From JAEUPI01 sp963814435 (lineage in GTDB: Bacteria; Pseudomonadota; Gammaproteobacteria; Burkholderiales; Burkholderiaceae_C), in the NCBI GenBank assembly GCA_963814435.1, contig CAWFCV010000011.1, positions 1 through 64,000 on the forward strand: a DNA stretch of 64,000 nucleotides. Direction: 5' to 3'. The position numbers and the translations under genes are program-made. This document shows, piece by piece, positions 18,536-27,204 of the stretch; within the stretch, counting starts at the first letter, position 1, and each line of letters starts with the position of its first letter. Under the pieces are notes generated by a model. The model had not been told where the DNA came from. It saw only the letters and a list, made by a program, of their open reading frames with translations, and ran no database searches.

Positions 18536-19123
18536 CTAAGCCGGGGGAGCGAGTACGTGGTCGATGACGTGGACTACGCCGTTCGAGGCGTGGAGGTCGT
18601 AGCGCAGAACCATTGCGTCGTTGACCATGACGTTGTCGCCGTCCACGGTGACATCAAGTGGGTTACCCGCGGCCGAGGTGAACGACTGGCCCGCCATTCC
18701 CATGACCATTTCCGAGTCCTCGAGGGCATCGACGATGTGGTTGTCGAGGATGTTGATCAGCATCTCACCGGACGCCGCCAACTCGTCCTGGGTCATCCCC
18801 GAGCTCGCCAGGTAGTCCTGGAAGGCGGCATCTGTCGGGATGAACACGGTGAACGGTCCTTCGCCGTGGAGTCCGTCCATGATGCCCGCCGACTCGAGGG
18901 CGCCGAGGAACGTGGTGAGATCGCCTTCCGCGCTGGCCACTTCCAGCACGTCGCCCATCTCCTCGTCCGTCGTTCCCGCCGCGGTCGTCTCGACGGCCAC
19001 CGTCGCCTGCGTGGTCGAGGGGGCCGCCGCGGTGGTCGTGTCGTCGTCGTCGCCGCATGCGGCCGCAAGGCTGGCGAGAAGCGCAAGACCGGCAACGGCG
19101 CGACGGGTGTTGGTGTACTTCAT
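18536..19123 (-). CDS. Fasciclin-domain lipoprotein
   Basis: A protein of 195 residues. ATG 19123 is preceded by a strong AGGAGG site. The lipoprotein signal is LALLASLAAAC, then an acidic and Thr-rich linker (GDDDDTTTAAAPSTTQ). The fasciclin (FAS1) domain covers about residues 62-195: LTTFLGALESAGIMDGLHGE, the H1 box PFTVFIPTDAAFQDYLASSG, ILDNHIVDAL, and the H2 box SNGVVHVIDHVLAPPA at the very end. FAS1 domains mediate adhesion or protein contacts at the cell surface. It is a single-domain form similar to MPB70-type secreted proteins. It lies between the catabolic operon and the two-component genes, all on the minus strand. Confidence 0.93.
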   Translation of the reverse strand: MKYTNTRRAVAGLALLASLAAACGDDDDTTTAAAPSTTQATVAVETTAAGTTDEEMGDVLEVASAEGDLTTFLGALESAGIMDGLHGEGPFTVFIPTDAAFQDYLASSGMTQDELAASGEMLINILDNHIVDALEDSEMVMGMAGQSFTSAAGNPLDVTVDGDNVMVNDAMVLRYDLHASNGVVHVIDHVLAPPA

Positions 19124-19138
19124 TGGTCCTCCTGGTCG

Positions 19139-19204
19139 GGATCTCACCAACGTAGGAACGGGTCCCGTGTCCTCAGGCGGAGTTGTGCACTTGTTGTGAG
19201 ATCC
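19139..19204. promoter_or_regulatory. Paired inverted repeat upstream of the fasciclin gene
   Basis: GGATCTCAC at 19,139-19,147 and GTGAGATCC at 19,196-19,204 are perfect 9-base inverted repeats 48 bases apart, starting 16 bases upstream of the fasciclin ATG. The spacing is long for a hairpin; it could be a pair of half-sites in the promoter region. No protein is known to bind it. Confidence 0.3.
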
Positions 19205-19239
19205 GTTCGCACTCTTTGCGCGTCACGGGCGAGCATCGG

Positions 19240-20679
19240 TCAACCGATTCGACGGAGCCCTCTCACCACGACGACTGCACCAGTAGCAACGATGGCCAAC
19301 CCGACGAGGTAGGTCATCTCGTATCCGGCGGCGACGGCGTCCGCGGTCTCTCGGGACACGCTCACCTCTTCACCGCTCAGCAGGTCGCGCACAAGGCTCA
19401 TGTCGTCGATCCGACCCGCGATGACCAGGAGCAGAGCCGCGCCACAGATGGCAGTTCCTCCGGTGATGCCGAGATTGCGGGCGAACTGATGGGCGGCGTT
19501 GGCGCGCCCGATCTCCTCGGGTGGGCTCGCCAACTGAACCCCCGTGATCGTTGTGGACGCAACAATTCCCACACCAACTCCGACGATCGCGGCCGCCGCA
19601 TAGATCGCCGGGAGCGCGGCATCAGTGGCGATGAGAACCGCGTTGGCCAGAAGGGCGAAGAGCAACAGCCCGAACCCGATTCGGATGAGCCGCGCCCCAC
19701 CGACACGTTCGATGATCCGACTTACCAGCAGCCCCCCGATCGTCCACCCCATCGTCAGCCACAGCACCGAGAACGCGGCCACGAAGGTGGTCTGCCCGCG
19801 TGCAGCGCGGACGTAGACGGGGAGGTAGGCGTCGGCTCCCAGACCGGCAGCCATGGCCGTGAACGCGGCGAGGTTGAGGCGACCGTACGGTGGTCCGGCC
19901 AGGTGACGGATCGCCATCACCGGAGCCGTCACCGCTCGCTCGTGGCGGAGGTAAGCGACCATCGCGGCCGTGGCGGCGATCAACAGAGGCGCGGTCGTCC
20001 ACCCGATCCTCGAGAGTCCGCCCACCACGGTGATGACGAAGCCCGCAATCAGGACGATGCCCCAACGATCCGGTCGCAGCCGCGCCGCGTCCGGGATTCG
20101 GACCGGCAGGGTCCACCACCCGGCCAACGCCGCGAGCGCCCCGAGCGGAAGGTTCGCCCAGAACACCCACGGCCACCCGAGCGAGCTCACGAGCACGCTT
20201 GCGATCGCTGGCCCCCCGAACGCCATCACACCCCAGACGGCCGACTCGGCCGCGAACATCGTGGCCATGAGCCGTTCCGGATAGGACACACCGACTGACG
20301 CGAACGCCACTGCGACGAGCAGCCCACCGCCCAGCCCCTGTGCCACGCGGGCCGCCACCAGGAGGGCCAAGTTCGGTGCAATTGCACAGACTGCACTGGC
20401 CACGAGGAACTCGACGATGGACACCCGGAACGTCCAGCGCACCCCCATCGTGTCGATCACCGGACCGGCCACCACGACGGCCACGGTCGAGGTGACGAGG
20501 AAGCCGGTGATCACCCACGGCAGAAGGGCGACCTCGCCGAGATCGGCGCCGATCTCTGGCAGCGCCGCGATGACGGCCAGAGCATCGAGCGCGGCGAGCC
20601 CGATGGCCAGCATGACCGCCGTCGTGACCGGCAGAAACGATCGGGAGAAGATCCCCCCAGCCGCTCCGGGTTCGCTCAC
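19240..20679 (-). CDS. MFS transporter, DHA2-like drug/solute exporter family
   Basis: A protein of 479 residues with about 12-14 hydrophobic segments. The family A-loop motif lies near residue 75 (GPVIDTMGVRWTFRVSIVEF). Segment 4 has VAARVAQGLGGGLLVAVAFA, and the antiporter-type motif C region has FGGPAIASVLVSSLGWPWVF, followed by WANLPLGALAALAGWW. These match exporter-type MFS proteins. The ATG overlaps the stop of the upstream amidohydrolase (ATGA), so it is the last gene of the catabolic operon. It may move the pathway substrate, a product or a toxic by-product; direction cannot be proven from sequence. Confidence 0.9.
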   Translation of the reverse strand: MSEPGAAGGIFSRSFLPVTTAVMLAIGLAALDALAVIAALPEIGADLGEVALLPWVITGFLVTSTVAVVVAGPVIDTMGVRWTFRVSIVEFLVASAVCAIAPNLALLVAARVAQGLGGGLLVAVAFASVGVSYPERLMATMFAAESAVWGVMAFGGPAIASVLVSSLGWPWVFWANLPLGALAALAGWWTLPVRIPDAARLRPDRWGIVLIAGFVITVVGGLSRIGWTTAPLLIAATAAMVAYLRHERAVTAPVMAIRHLAGPPYGRLNLAAFTAMAAGLGADAYLPVYVRAARGQTTFVAAFSVLWLTMGWTIGGLLVSRIIERVGGARLIRIGFGLLLFALLANAVLIATDAALPAIYAAAAIVGVGVGIVASTTITGVQLASPPEEIGRANAAHQFARNLGITGGTAICGAALLLVIAGRIDDMSLVRDLLSGEEVSVSRETADAVAAGYEMTYLVGLAIVATGAVVVVRGLRRIG

Positions 20680-21842
20680 GCCGGTGAAAGCCCGAACACC
20701 TTCGTGGCGTTGTCGTGGAGCACCTTGGTCACAACATCATCGGGCAACGAACCGAGTGCGGCTTCGGCGTAGTCCCGCGGCAGGCGCGCTGGGGTGGCGG
20801 GACCGGGATGCTGGCACGTCGGGTGGGGGTAGTCGGTCTCGAACAGCACGTTGTCCGGGAAGGCGCTGATCGTGTGACGCGCGCTGGCTTCCTCGAACCA
20901 GAAACATGCGTAGATCTGGCGCCGGAAGTACTCCGAGGGCACCAGGTCGTATTCGGGATGGTCCCGATGGATGCCCCCGTTGCGCCACTGCCAGTCGAAC
21001 GTTTCCAGAAGCCCGGGGACCCAACCCACGCCGGATTCGATGGACACGAACTTGAGGTCCGGAAACCGGTGGCAGATCCCGCCGAAGATCAAGTCGGCGA
21101 TGCAACGCATGTTGTCGGCCATGATGAGCGAGCTCACCTTGGCGAAGTGGAGGCTGAAGCCCATCCCGGCGGTGTCGACCATGAGGTGACCGATGTCGCC
21201 GCCACCGATGTGGAAGGTGATCGGCACGCCCGCCTCCTGAGCCAGCGCCCAGATCGGGTCCCAATGCCGACTCCCCAGCGGCGGCTGGCCAGACCCGTCG
21301 GGTTGGTTGCAGAAGTTGATGCCGCGCAGGCCGTTCCCGATGGCCCGGGTCAGCTCAGCCACTGCTCGATCGACATCCCAGAACGGTGTCGTTGCCATCG
21401 GTAGCAGCCGATTGGGATCTGCGCTCGACCAGTCCACGAGGAAATCGTTGTAGGCACGTACACATTCACCGGCGAGCTCTGGGCCGAGTTTCAGGAAGGA
21501 ACTGCCACCGAAGCCACCCGTGTTGGGGAACAGGACCTCGGCGCGAACGCCCTGCGCATCCATGAAGGCGAGGCGCGCCGCGGCGTCGAACATCGAGACG
21601 TCGATGTCGTCGAAGGTGGCAGGGCAGTTCGGGACCCACCCGTCGAACCCGGCCATCGAGCTCGAGCCGGGCTTGCCGATGCGCTCGCCGGCGCTCATCC
21701 ACACGTCCTCACCGGCGATGCGCTCGACATGGGGGATGGCGTCGCCCCACTTCGAAGCCATCCGTGCCGTCCACACGTCAGGCGGTTCGGTGAGGTGGGT
21801 GTCGACGTCGATGACGCCGCCCCGCTCGAAGAGGGTCGTCAT
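20676..21842 (-). CDS. Amidohydrolase family 2 protein (paralogue A)
   Basis: A metal-dependent TIM-barrel hydrolase or decarboxylase of 388 residues, from the amidohydrolase_2 family (the ACMSD/gamma-resorcylate decarboxylase clan). Candidate metal or active-site residues are in GVIDVDTHLTEPPDVW near the N-terminus, PITFHIGGGDIGH mid-protein, EEASARHTISAF, and NVLFETDYPHPTCQHPG near the C-terminus. ATG 21842 overlaps the stop of paralogue B, so the frame running upstream of it is not part of the protein. The Asp-x-His first motif replaces the classical His-x-His. Ring-cleavage product hydrolysis or decarboxylation are both possible for this family. Confidence 0.88.
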   Translation of the reverse strand: MTTLFERGGVIDVDTHLTEPPDVWTARMASKWGDAIPHVERIAGEDVWMSAGERIGKPGSSSMAGFDGWVPNCPATFDDIDVSMFDAAARLAFMDAQGVRAEVLFPNTGGFGGSSFLKLGPELAGECVRAYNDFLVDWSSADPNRLLPMATTPFWDVDRAVAELTRAIGNGLRGINFCNQPDGSGQPPLGSRHWDPIWALAQEAGVPITFHIGGGDIGHLMVDTAGMGFSLHFAKVSSLIMADNMRCIADLIFGGICHRFPDLKFVSIESGVGWVPGLLETFDWQWRNGGIHRDHPEYDLVPSEYFRRQIYACFWFEEASARHTISAFPDNVLFETDYPHPTCQHPGPATPARLPRDYAEAALGSLPDDVVTKVLHDNATKVFGLSPA

Positions 21843-23056
21843 GATGTGATCCCCCAGCGCTCGAGCCCATACAACGTGATCGCGTTCCCGCGCAGCAGCT
21901 TGACCGTCTCCTCGTCGCTCAACCCGGCCTTCTCGCACTGCAGGCGAGCGGTGTCCTTGGAATGCGGGAAGGTGGAGTCGGCGTGCGGGTAGTCCACCTC
22001 GAAGGTGATCTGATCCATACCGATGAGGTCCCGATTCCTCAGACCGACCTGATCGTCGAAGATGCAGAACCAGACATGGCCGGCCACGTAGCTCGATGGC
22101 GGATTGGGCAGATCGCTCCCGAACCCGTCGGTGCCGCTCGCCCGCTCCTCCCACAACTTGTCGGCTCGGTCCAGCACGTACGGCACCCAACCCACCTGGC
22201 CCTCGGAGTACGCCACCTTCAGCCCGGGGAAACGGACGAACATGCCCGAGTGCAAGAAGTCGCACAGACTGCCCATCGCGTTCTGGAACGTCAGGGTCGA
22301 GCTGACGATGAACGGTGCATCGGGCGAGGTCGAGGGCATCTTTGACGACGACCCGATGTGCATGTTGACGACGGTCCCGGTTTCCTCGCAGGCCCGGAAC
22401 ATCGGATCCCAGAAGCGATCCTTGTCGTGGATCGAGGGCAACCCCAGAGGGTGCGGGTTCTCGGTGAAGGTGATCGCGTAACTGCCCTTGGTCGCACAAC
22501 GACGAACCTCGGCGGCCGCCAGCTGCGCGTCCCACAGGGGGACGATCGTCAACGGGATCAGGCGACCGCGGCCGGCGCCGGCGCACCATTCGTCGATCAT
22601 CCAGTCGTTGTAGGCCTGGACACAGAGCAGCGCGAGTTCCTTGTCCTGGCGCTCCAGGAACGCCTGGCCGGCGAAGCGGGGCAACACGTTCGGGAAGCAC
22701 AACGACGCCTCGACATGGTTGGCATCCATGTCGGCGAGCCGCTCGGCCTGCTTGTAGCAGCCTGGTCGGATCTCGTCGAACGTCACCGGCGTGTTGGTGA
22801 GCGGTTCGAACCCGACGGCCGCCGACAGCTTGGGGAACGGGTACACGAGGTCGTCGTACAGCCACCAGTCACCCCAGGTCCCGTCCTCGATGCCCCGCTC
22901 GAACGAGAACACGCCGCCTTCGAAGTGGAACTTCGCCTTGTCCCGTACGACGCGGGGGCAGCGGTCCTGATACTGCGACGGGAGTCTGCTCGTCCAAAGG
23001 TCCGGGGGCTCGACCACGTGGTCGTCGACCGAGATGATGCGAGGGATGTCGGTCAT
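21839..23056 (-). CDS. Amidohydrolase family 2 protein (paralogue B)
   Basis: A protein of 405 residues, paralogous to its neighbours. Motifs are IISVDDHVVEPPDLWTSRLP at the start, VVNMHIGSSSKMPSTSPDAP mid-protein, and DQITFEVDYPHADSTFPHSK near the end, giving the same Asp-His, His and Asp-x-x-His positions. ATG 23056 is chosen: it has an AAGGAG site and the family N-terminus starts a few residues later. Sequence upstream of it in the same frame belongs to the pyrophosphatase in another frame. The gap to the pyrophosphatase stop is 58 bases and holds a palindromic operator-like site. The substrate is unknown. Confidence 0.9.
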   Translation of the reverse strand: MTDIPRIISVDDHVVEPPDLWTSRLPSQYQDRCPRVVRDKAKFHFEGGVFSFERGIEDGTWGDWWLYDDLVYPFPKLSAAVGFEPLTNTPVTFDEIRPGCYKQAERLADMDANHVEASLCFPNVLPRFAGQAFLERQDKELALLCVQAYNDWMIDEWCAGAGRGRLIPLTIVPLWDAQLAAAEVRRCATKGSYAITFTENPHPLGLPSIHDKDRFWDPMFRACEETGTVVNMHIGSSSKMPSTSPDAPFIVSSTLTFQNAMGSLCDFLHSGMFVRFPGLKVAYSEGQVGWVPYVLDRADKLWEERASGTDGFGSDLPNPPSSYVAGHVWFCIFDDQVGLRNRDLIGMDQITFEVDYPHADSTFPHSKDTARLQCEKAGLSDEETVKLLRGNAITLYGLERWGITS

Positions 23057-23102
23057 TTGAACTCCTTCAGCGGCATTCTTTTTTTCACCATCATGCCCCA
23101 TT

Positions 23103-23119
23103 TCTGACGGAGCGTCAGA
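23103..23119. promoter_or_regulatory. Operator-like palindrome TCTGACG-GAG-CGTCAGA
   Basis: A perfect 7-base inverted repeat around GAG, 47 bases upstream of amidohydrolase B and overlapping the pyrophosphatase stop codon. CTGACG/CGTCAG palindromes of this length are typical TetR-family operators. A small terminator hairpin is the alternative, but no T-run follows on the minus strand. It could create an internal promoter for the last three genes of the operon. Confidence 0.5.
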
Positions 23120-23618
23120 TAGCCGGTGTGTGGCCCGGAAATCGTGCTTGCGCCTCGGCCACGATTCGTAACGCCACTGCCCGCGACTCCCACGCACCCA
23201 CGTCTGCGTGCTTCGACGGCTCGAGCGCTTTGTACACGTCGAAGAAATGGGTGATCTCGGCGAGGAGATGCGCCGGCACATCGTCGAGATCCTGCAGGTA
23301 GTCCCAGCGGGGGTCGCCATGGGGAACGCACAGCACCTTGTCGTCGGGCCCCGCCTCGTCCTCCATGCGGAACACCCCGATCGCCCGCCCCCGGATGTGG
23401 CACCCCGAGAACGTTGGTTCCTCCAAGAGCACCAGCACATCGAGCGGGTCGCCGTCCTCACCGAGGGTGCCGTGGACGAACCCGTAGTTGGCCGGATACG
23501 CAGTGGCGGTGAAGAGGTGGCGGTCGAGCCAGATATCGCCGCTGTCGTGGTCCATCTCGTACTTGTTGCGGGACCCCTTGGGGATCTCCACCACCACGTG
23601 AATCCAGGCGTCGGTCAT
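23115..23618 (-). CDS. ppa: Inorganic pyrophosphatase (family I)
   Basis: A protein of 167 residues that splits pyrophosphate to phosphate using Mg2+. Signature regions are VVEIPKGSRNKYEMDHDSG, TAYPANYGFVHGTLGEDGDP and LDVLVLLEEPTF, which includes the three Asp of the family motif (D-G-D-P-L-D-V), and DPRWDYLQDLDDVP. The length is normal and the frame is intact. The start is ATG 23618, 9 bases after the CoA-transferase start-side neighbour's stop. Its place inside a CoA-thioester operon suggests it may pull AMP-forming acyl-CoA ligation forward by removing pyrophosphate, which is an inference. Confidence 0.93.
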   Translation of the reverse strand: MTDAWIHVVVEIPKGSRNKYEMDHDSGDIWLDRHLFTATAYPANYGFVHGTLGEDGDPLDVLVLLEEPTFSGCHIRGRAIGVFRMEDEAGPDDKVLCVPHGDPRWDYLQDLDDVPAHLLAEITHFFDVYKALEPSKHADVGAWESRAVALRIVAEAQARFPGHTPAI

Positions 23619-23627
23619 GGAGGTTGT

Positions 23628-25990
23628 CTACAGCCAGTTCGGCCGCTCTCCGATGACCTTGGCCTCACGAAGCCTTTCGCGTTCGACCGCTGAGACCCCC
23701 AGCTCATCGAGGATCTCGTCGTTGTGCTCGCCGAGCAGAGGCGGTCGACGGCGGTACAGGTGAGGCCCGAACGCCGAGAACTGCATGGGAAAGCTCGGGT
23801 ATCCGGAATCGCCGGTCACCGGGTGGTGCATCGGCTGAAGGAAGCGGCGGGCCGGCAACTGAGGATGCAGGTGAGCCCGGTGGGAGGGGCGCACCCACGC
23901 CGCCGGCACCCCCGCGACGAGAAGGCTGGTCTCGGCGTCAACCGCGTCTCGCCCGGCCGACCATGCCGCGATGACGGTGTCGATCCGATCATGGTCGAGG
24001 CGCCGGGCCGACGCGTCGACCCATCTCGGTTCGTCGAGGTCGGGGACCACCGCTCGTAGCGCCTGCCATTGATCGTCCGTGGCAACCGCAATCGCCAGCC
24101 ACTGGTCGTCACCCGCCGCGGGGTACAGACCCTGCGGGGCGGCGTACTGCCCTCGGTTGCCTTCGCGTTCGAGCACGACGCCGGTCTCCTGGTACTCCAA
24201 CACTTGTTCGGCGGCGATGTTGAGCGCGGTTTCGACCAGTGGGACCTCGATCAACTGACCCTCACCGGTCCGCGATCGGTGCTCGAGCGCGGCAAGGATC
24301 GCGAGCACGGTATGCATTCCGCCGAGGGGGTCGCACGGCCCTCGGGGAACCAGCGGCAGATCCGGATACCCGGTCACCCACGCCAAGCCCGACACCTGCT
24401 CGATGGTCATCGCGAAACCGGTGCGATCGCGCCACGGTCCGTCCAGCCCGAACGCCGGCATCCGCACGAGGATGGCCGCTGGGTTGAGCTCGTGGACCCG
24501 CTCCCAGCCCAGGCCGAACCCCTCCAGCACCCGAGGAGTCCAGTTCTCGATGACAATGTCCGATCCGGCGATCAGCTGCTCGGCGAGGACCCGTCCGGCG
24601 GGCTGATCCAGATCGAGGGTCACATCCCGTTTCCCGGGGTTGGCCCCCGCGAACACCATCGACCATTCCCAGGACGGTTCCTGGGCCACGCCGCCCAGAA
24701 ACCGGATGCCGTCAGGCCGCTTGGTGGACTCCACCTTCACCACGTCCGCGCCGAGCGCGGCGAGATAGGCCGTGGCGAACGGACCGGCCCAGAACGCCGA
24801 CAGGTCGCACACCCGTAGACCCGCGAAAGGCCGCTCGGTGGCGGGGGCCACCGGTGCGGGGCGCTGGCGCGCGGGCCACGGCTCGACCGCGGGGCCAGAC
24901 GGGGGTGACGGGCCCAACGAGGGTGAGGGGCCGAAGGGTCGAGCGGCCAAGGCCGACAACCGGTACGGGACGCGGGGCCGATCGAGACCGTCGGGACCTC
25001 GGGTGTACACCTCGTTGGCGACGAGCTGGTCCATAGCCCGCACCGTGGCAGCGTTTCCGACCGGAGCCACGGGAACCCGCATTGCCACCGCCTGCTCGAT
25101 CACCTCGTCGATCGTGTGCGCGCGGGTGTAACCGTGGATCAACTGGTTGACGCGATCTCGCGCCGCCATTCGGCCGTCGGCCGAGCGCAAGCCCTTCTCC
25201 TCCCCCAGCTCGGCGTGGCCGATCACGACGGTGAAGTCCTGCCATTGCTGGGCCGTCTGGGTGCAGAAGCCGACCGGTCCATCGGCCGCCGGCTCGATGC
25301 TGGGGATCTCGATGGTCCGACCGACGACCATCTGGGGATGCCACTGTGCCGCCAGCAATTGGTAGGGCCCGTTGAGGCAGAGCGTGAGCACCTCCAGCAT
25401 CGAGACGTCGACCACCTGGCCCTGACCGGTTCGCTGGGCGTGACGCCAGGCGCTCAGTGCGCCGACGGCGCCGAATGTTGCCGCCAGCCACTCACCGATG
25501 CGGCCGCCGGCCGACACCGGCGCCCTGTCAGGGAACCCGCGACGGGCCGTGGCGCCACATGCGGCTTGGACGGTGAACTCCGTCGCCGGACAGTCGGCCC
25601 AGGGTCCCTCGCCTCCCCATGGTGTGGTCGTGACCAGCACGAGGCCAGGGCTGCGGACCGAGAGCTCGGCCCAGTCGAAGCCGGATTCCCGCAGCGACGC
25701 CACCGATCGATCCGCCAACACGACATCAGCCCGCCCGGCCAGGTCGGTGACCTCGGCCGCGCCGGGGGCCGCGACCAACGACCGCTGGCCACTGCGCAGG
25801 TACCGGTACAGCGGCCCGTCCCGACCGGCGGGAATGTTCGTCCCCGACCCCGACCACCGCCGGAGCGGGTCGCCCCCTCCGGCTCGACGGCGATGACGTC
25901 GGCGCCGGCGTCGGTGAGCAGCTTGGCGGCGTACCCGCCGACGATCTCGGTCGCCAGATCGAGGACCCGCATCCCTTCCAGCGGGTACAC
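23628..25990 (-). CDS. Fused double-domain family III CoA-transferase (one or two frameshifts)
   Basis: About 787 residues holding two complete CaiB/BaiF-type units in one chain. Unit 1 starts YPLEGMRVLDLATEIVGGYA, passes a frame change between 25,780 and 25,870, and continues with LVLVTTTPWGGEGPWAD, IGEWLAATFGAVGALSAWRH and GQGQVVDVSMLEVLTLCLNG. A Pro-rich linker (GPSPSLGPSPPSGPAVEPWP) follows. Unit 2 has FAGLRVCDLSAFWAGPFATA, LGADVVKVESTKRPDG, GANPGKRDVTLDLDQPAGR and GQLIEVPLVETALNIAAEQV. Family members move CoA between carboxylic acids. Unit 1 keeps Asp in VVDVSM where unit 2 has Glu (LIEVPL). GTG 25990 is the likely start, 9 bases after the upstream stop. Confidence 0.88.
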
Positions 25991-25998
25991 GGGAAGAT

Positions 25999-27195
25999 TC
26001 AGCCTTCGGGAAGGATCGTGTCCGGAAGAGGATGACGGAAGAGGCGAGCGGCGTTCTCCGAGCACATCATCCGCAACTCGGCCGGTGGCAGATCACCCCA
26101 GTACCGCTCGATGACGTCCTGGGTGTCGGGCCAGGTGCTGTCGCCGTGGGGATAGTCCGTCTCCAGCATGATGTGGTCCACGCCGATGGTGTGACGGGTC
26201 GAGATCGTCGACGGGTCGTCGATCGTGCAGAACCAGAAGTTCCGCTTCAGCACCTCCGCCGGGCGCAGGTTCCACCCGAGGCCGTAGCGGGACCGGTCGA
26301 CGATGTTCTCCAACCGGTCGATGAGCATCGGCACCCAGCCGATGCCACCCTCCGACATCGCGATCTTGAGGGTGGGGTAGTCCATCGGGAACGCGGACCA
26401 CAACCATTCGGCACAGGCACCCAGAGAGAGCTGACCGAACAGCGTGGCCCCGAGAGCCAGCGCGGGTGAGCCGGGGGGCATCGGGTACATCCCGGACGAA
26501 CCCACGTGCAGCGAGATGACCGTGTCCGTCTCGACGCACGCTCGCACGATCGGATCCCAGTACTCGCGGTCGAAGATCGGCGGCAGCCCGATGGCGTGGG
26601 GTCGTTCAGGGAGCGACACCGACCGGAACCCTCGCTCGGCGTTGCGCACGATCTCGGCCGCACCGGCGGCCGGGTCGGAGAGGAAGGTGAGTCCGAGCGG
26701 GATGAGACGGTCCGGATAGGCGGTGTACCACTCCTCGAAGAACCAGTCGTTCCAGGCCCGTGTGACCGCCAGGCCCAACTCGGGGTCGGAGCACATCGAG
26801 TACACCCGACCACAGAACCCGCTGATCATCGACGGGAAGTTGAGCGACGCCCAGATCCCCGCGATGTCCATGTCCTGGATCCGGGCGTGGACGTCGTAGC
26901 ACCCAGGCCGCATCTGCTCGTAGCGAAACGGCTCCACCTTCACGGTCTCGGGTCGCCGGCCGGCAACCGAGTTCTGACCCACCTGGAAGTGCGTCGAGCC
27001 GTCGAATGACCAGACCTCGTGGCCCTGCTCGGTCTCGATGATACGGGGGGCGAGATCGGCGAACTTGGCCGGCACCCGACCTTCGAACAGGTGCGCCGGC
27101 TCGACGAGATGATCGTCCACCGAGATGACGGTGTACCGGATCGGGCGCGGCTCGGGCTCGGGGAGGAACAGCTCGGGATCGAGGGCAACGGTCAT
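25999..27195 (-). CDS. Amidohydrolase family 2 protein (paralogue C)
   Basis: A protein of 398 residues, intact, closer to paralogue B than to A by motif spelling. The N-terminal motif is TVISVDDHLVEPAHLFEGRV, the central His motif is DTVISLHVGSSGMYPMPPGS, then STRHTIGVDHIMLETDYPHG near the C-terminus. It has the same Asp-x-His arrangement as the other two. The start ATG 27195 lies 9 bases after the corA stop, and the stop lies 9 bases before the CoA-transferase start, so it is firmly inside the operon. Three paralogues in one operon suggest successive hydrolytic or decarboxylating steps, or different substrates. Confidence 0.9.
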   Translation of the reverse strand: MTVALDPELFLPEPEPRPIRYTVISVDDHLVEPAHLFEGRVPAKFADLAPRIIETEQGHEVWSFDGSTHFQVGQNSVAGRRPETVKVEPFRYEQMRPGCYDVHARIQDMDIAGIWASLNFPSMISGFCGRVYSMCSDPELGLAVTRAWNDWFFEEWYTAYPDRLIPLGLTFLSDPAAGAAEIVRNAERGFRSVSLPERPHAIGLPPIFDREYWDPIVRACVETDTVISLHVGSSGMYPMPPGSPALALGATLFGQLSLGACAEWLWSAFPMDYPTLKIAMSEGGIGWVPMLIDRLENIVDRSRYGLGWNLRPAEVLKRNFWFCTIDDPSTISTRHTIGVDHIMLETDYPHGDSTWPDTQDVIERYWGDLPPAELRMMCSENAARLFRHPLPDTILPEG

Positions 27196-27204
27196 CCCAC
27201 GAAG

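Noticed and set aside
22286..22305. CGTCAG-x7-CTGACG pair inside amidohydrolase B
   Set aside because: The half-sites are in the reverse orientation and inside coding sequence; likely chance.
20676..22865. A single 729-residue protein spanning two amidohydrolase genes
   Set aside because: Only the part from ATG 21842 matches the family; the upstream part is paralogue B in the wrong frame, and the two genes overlap by ATGA.
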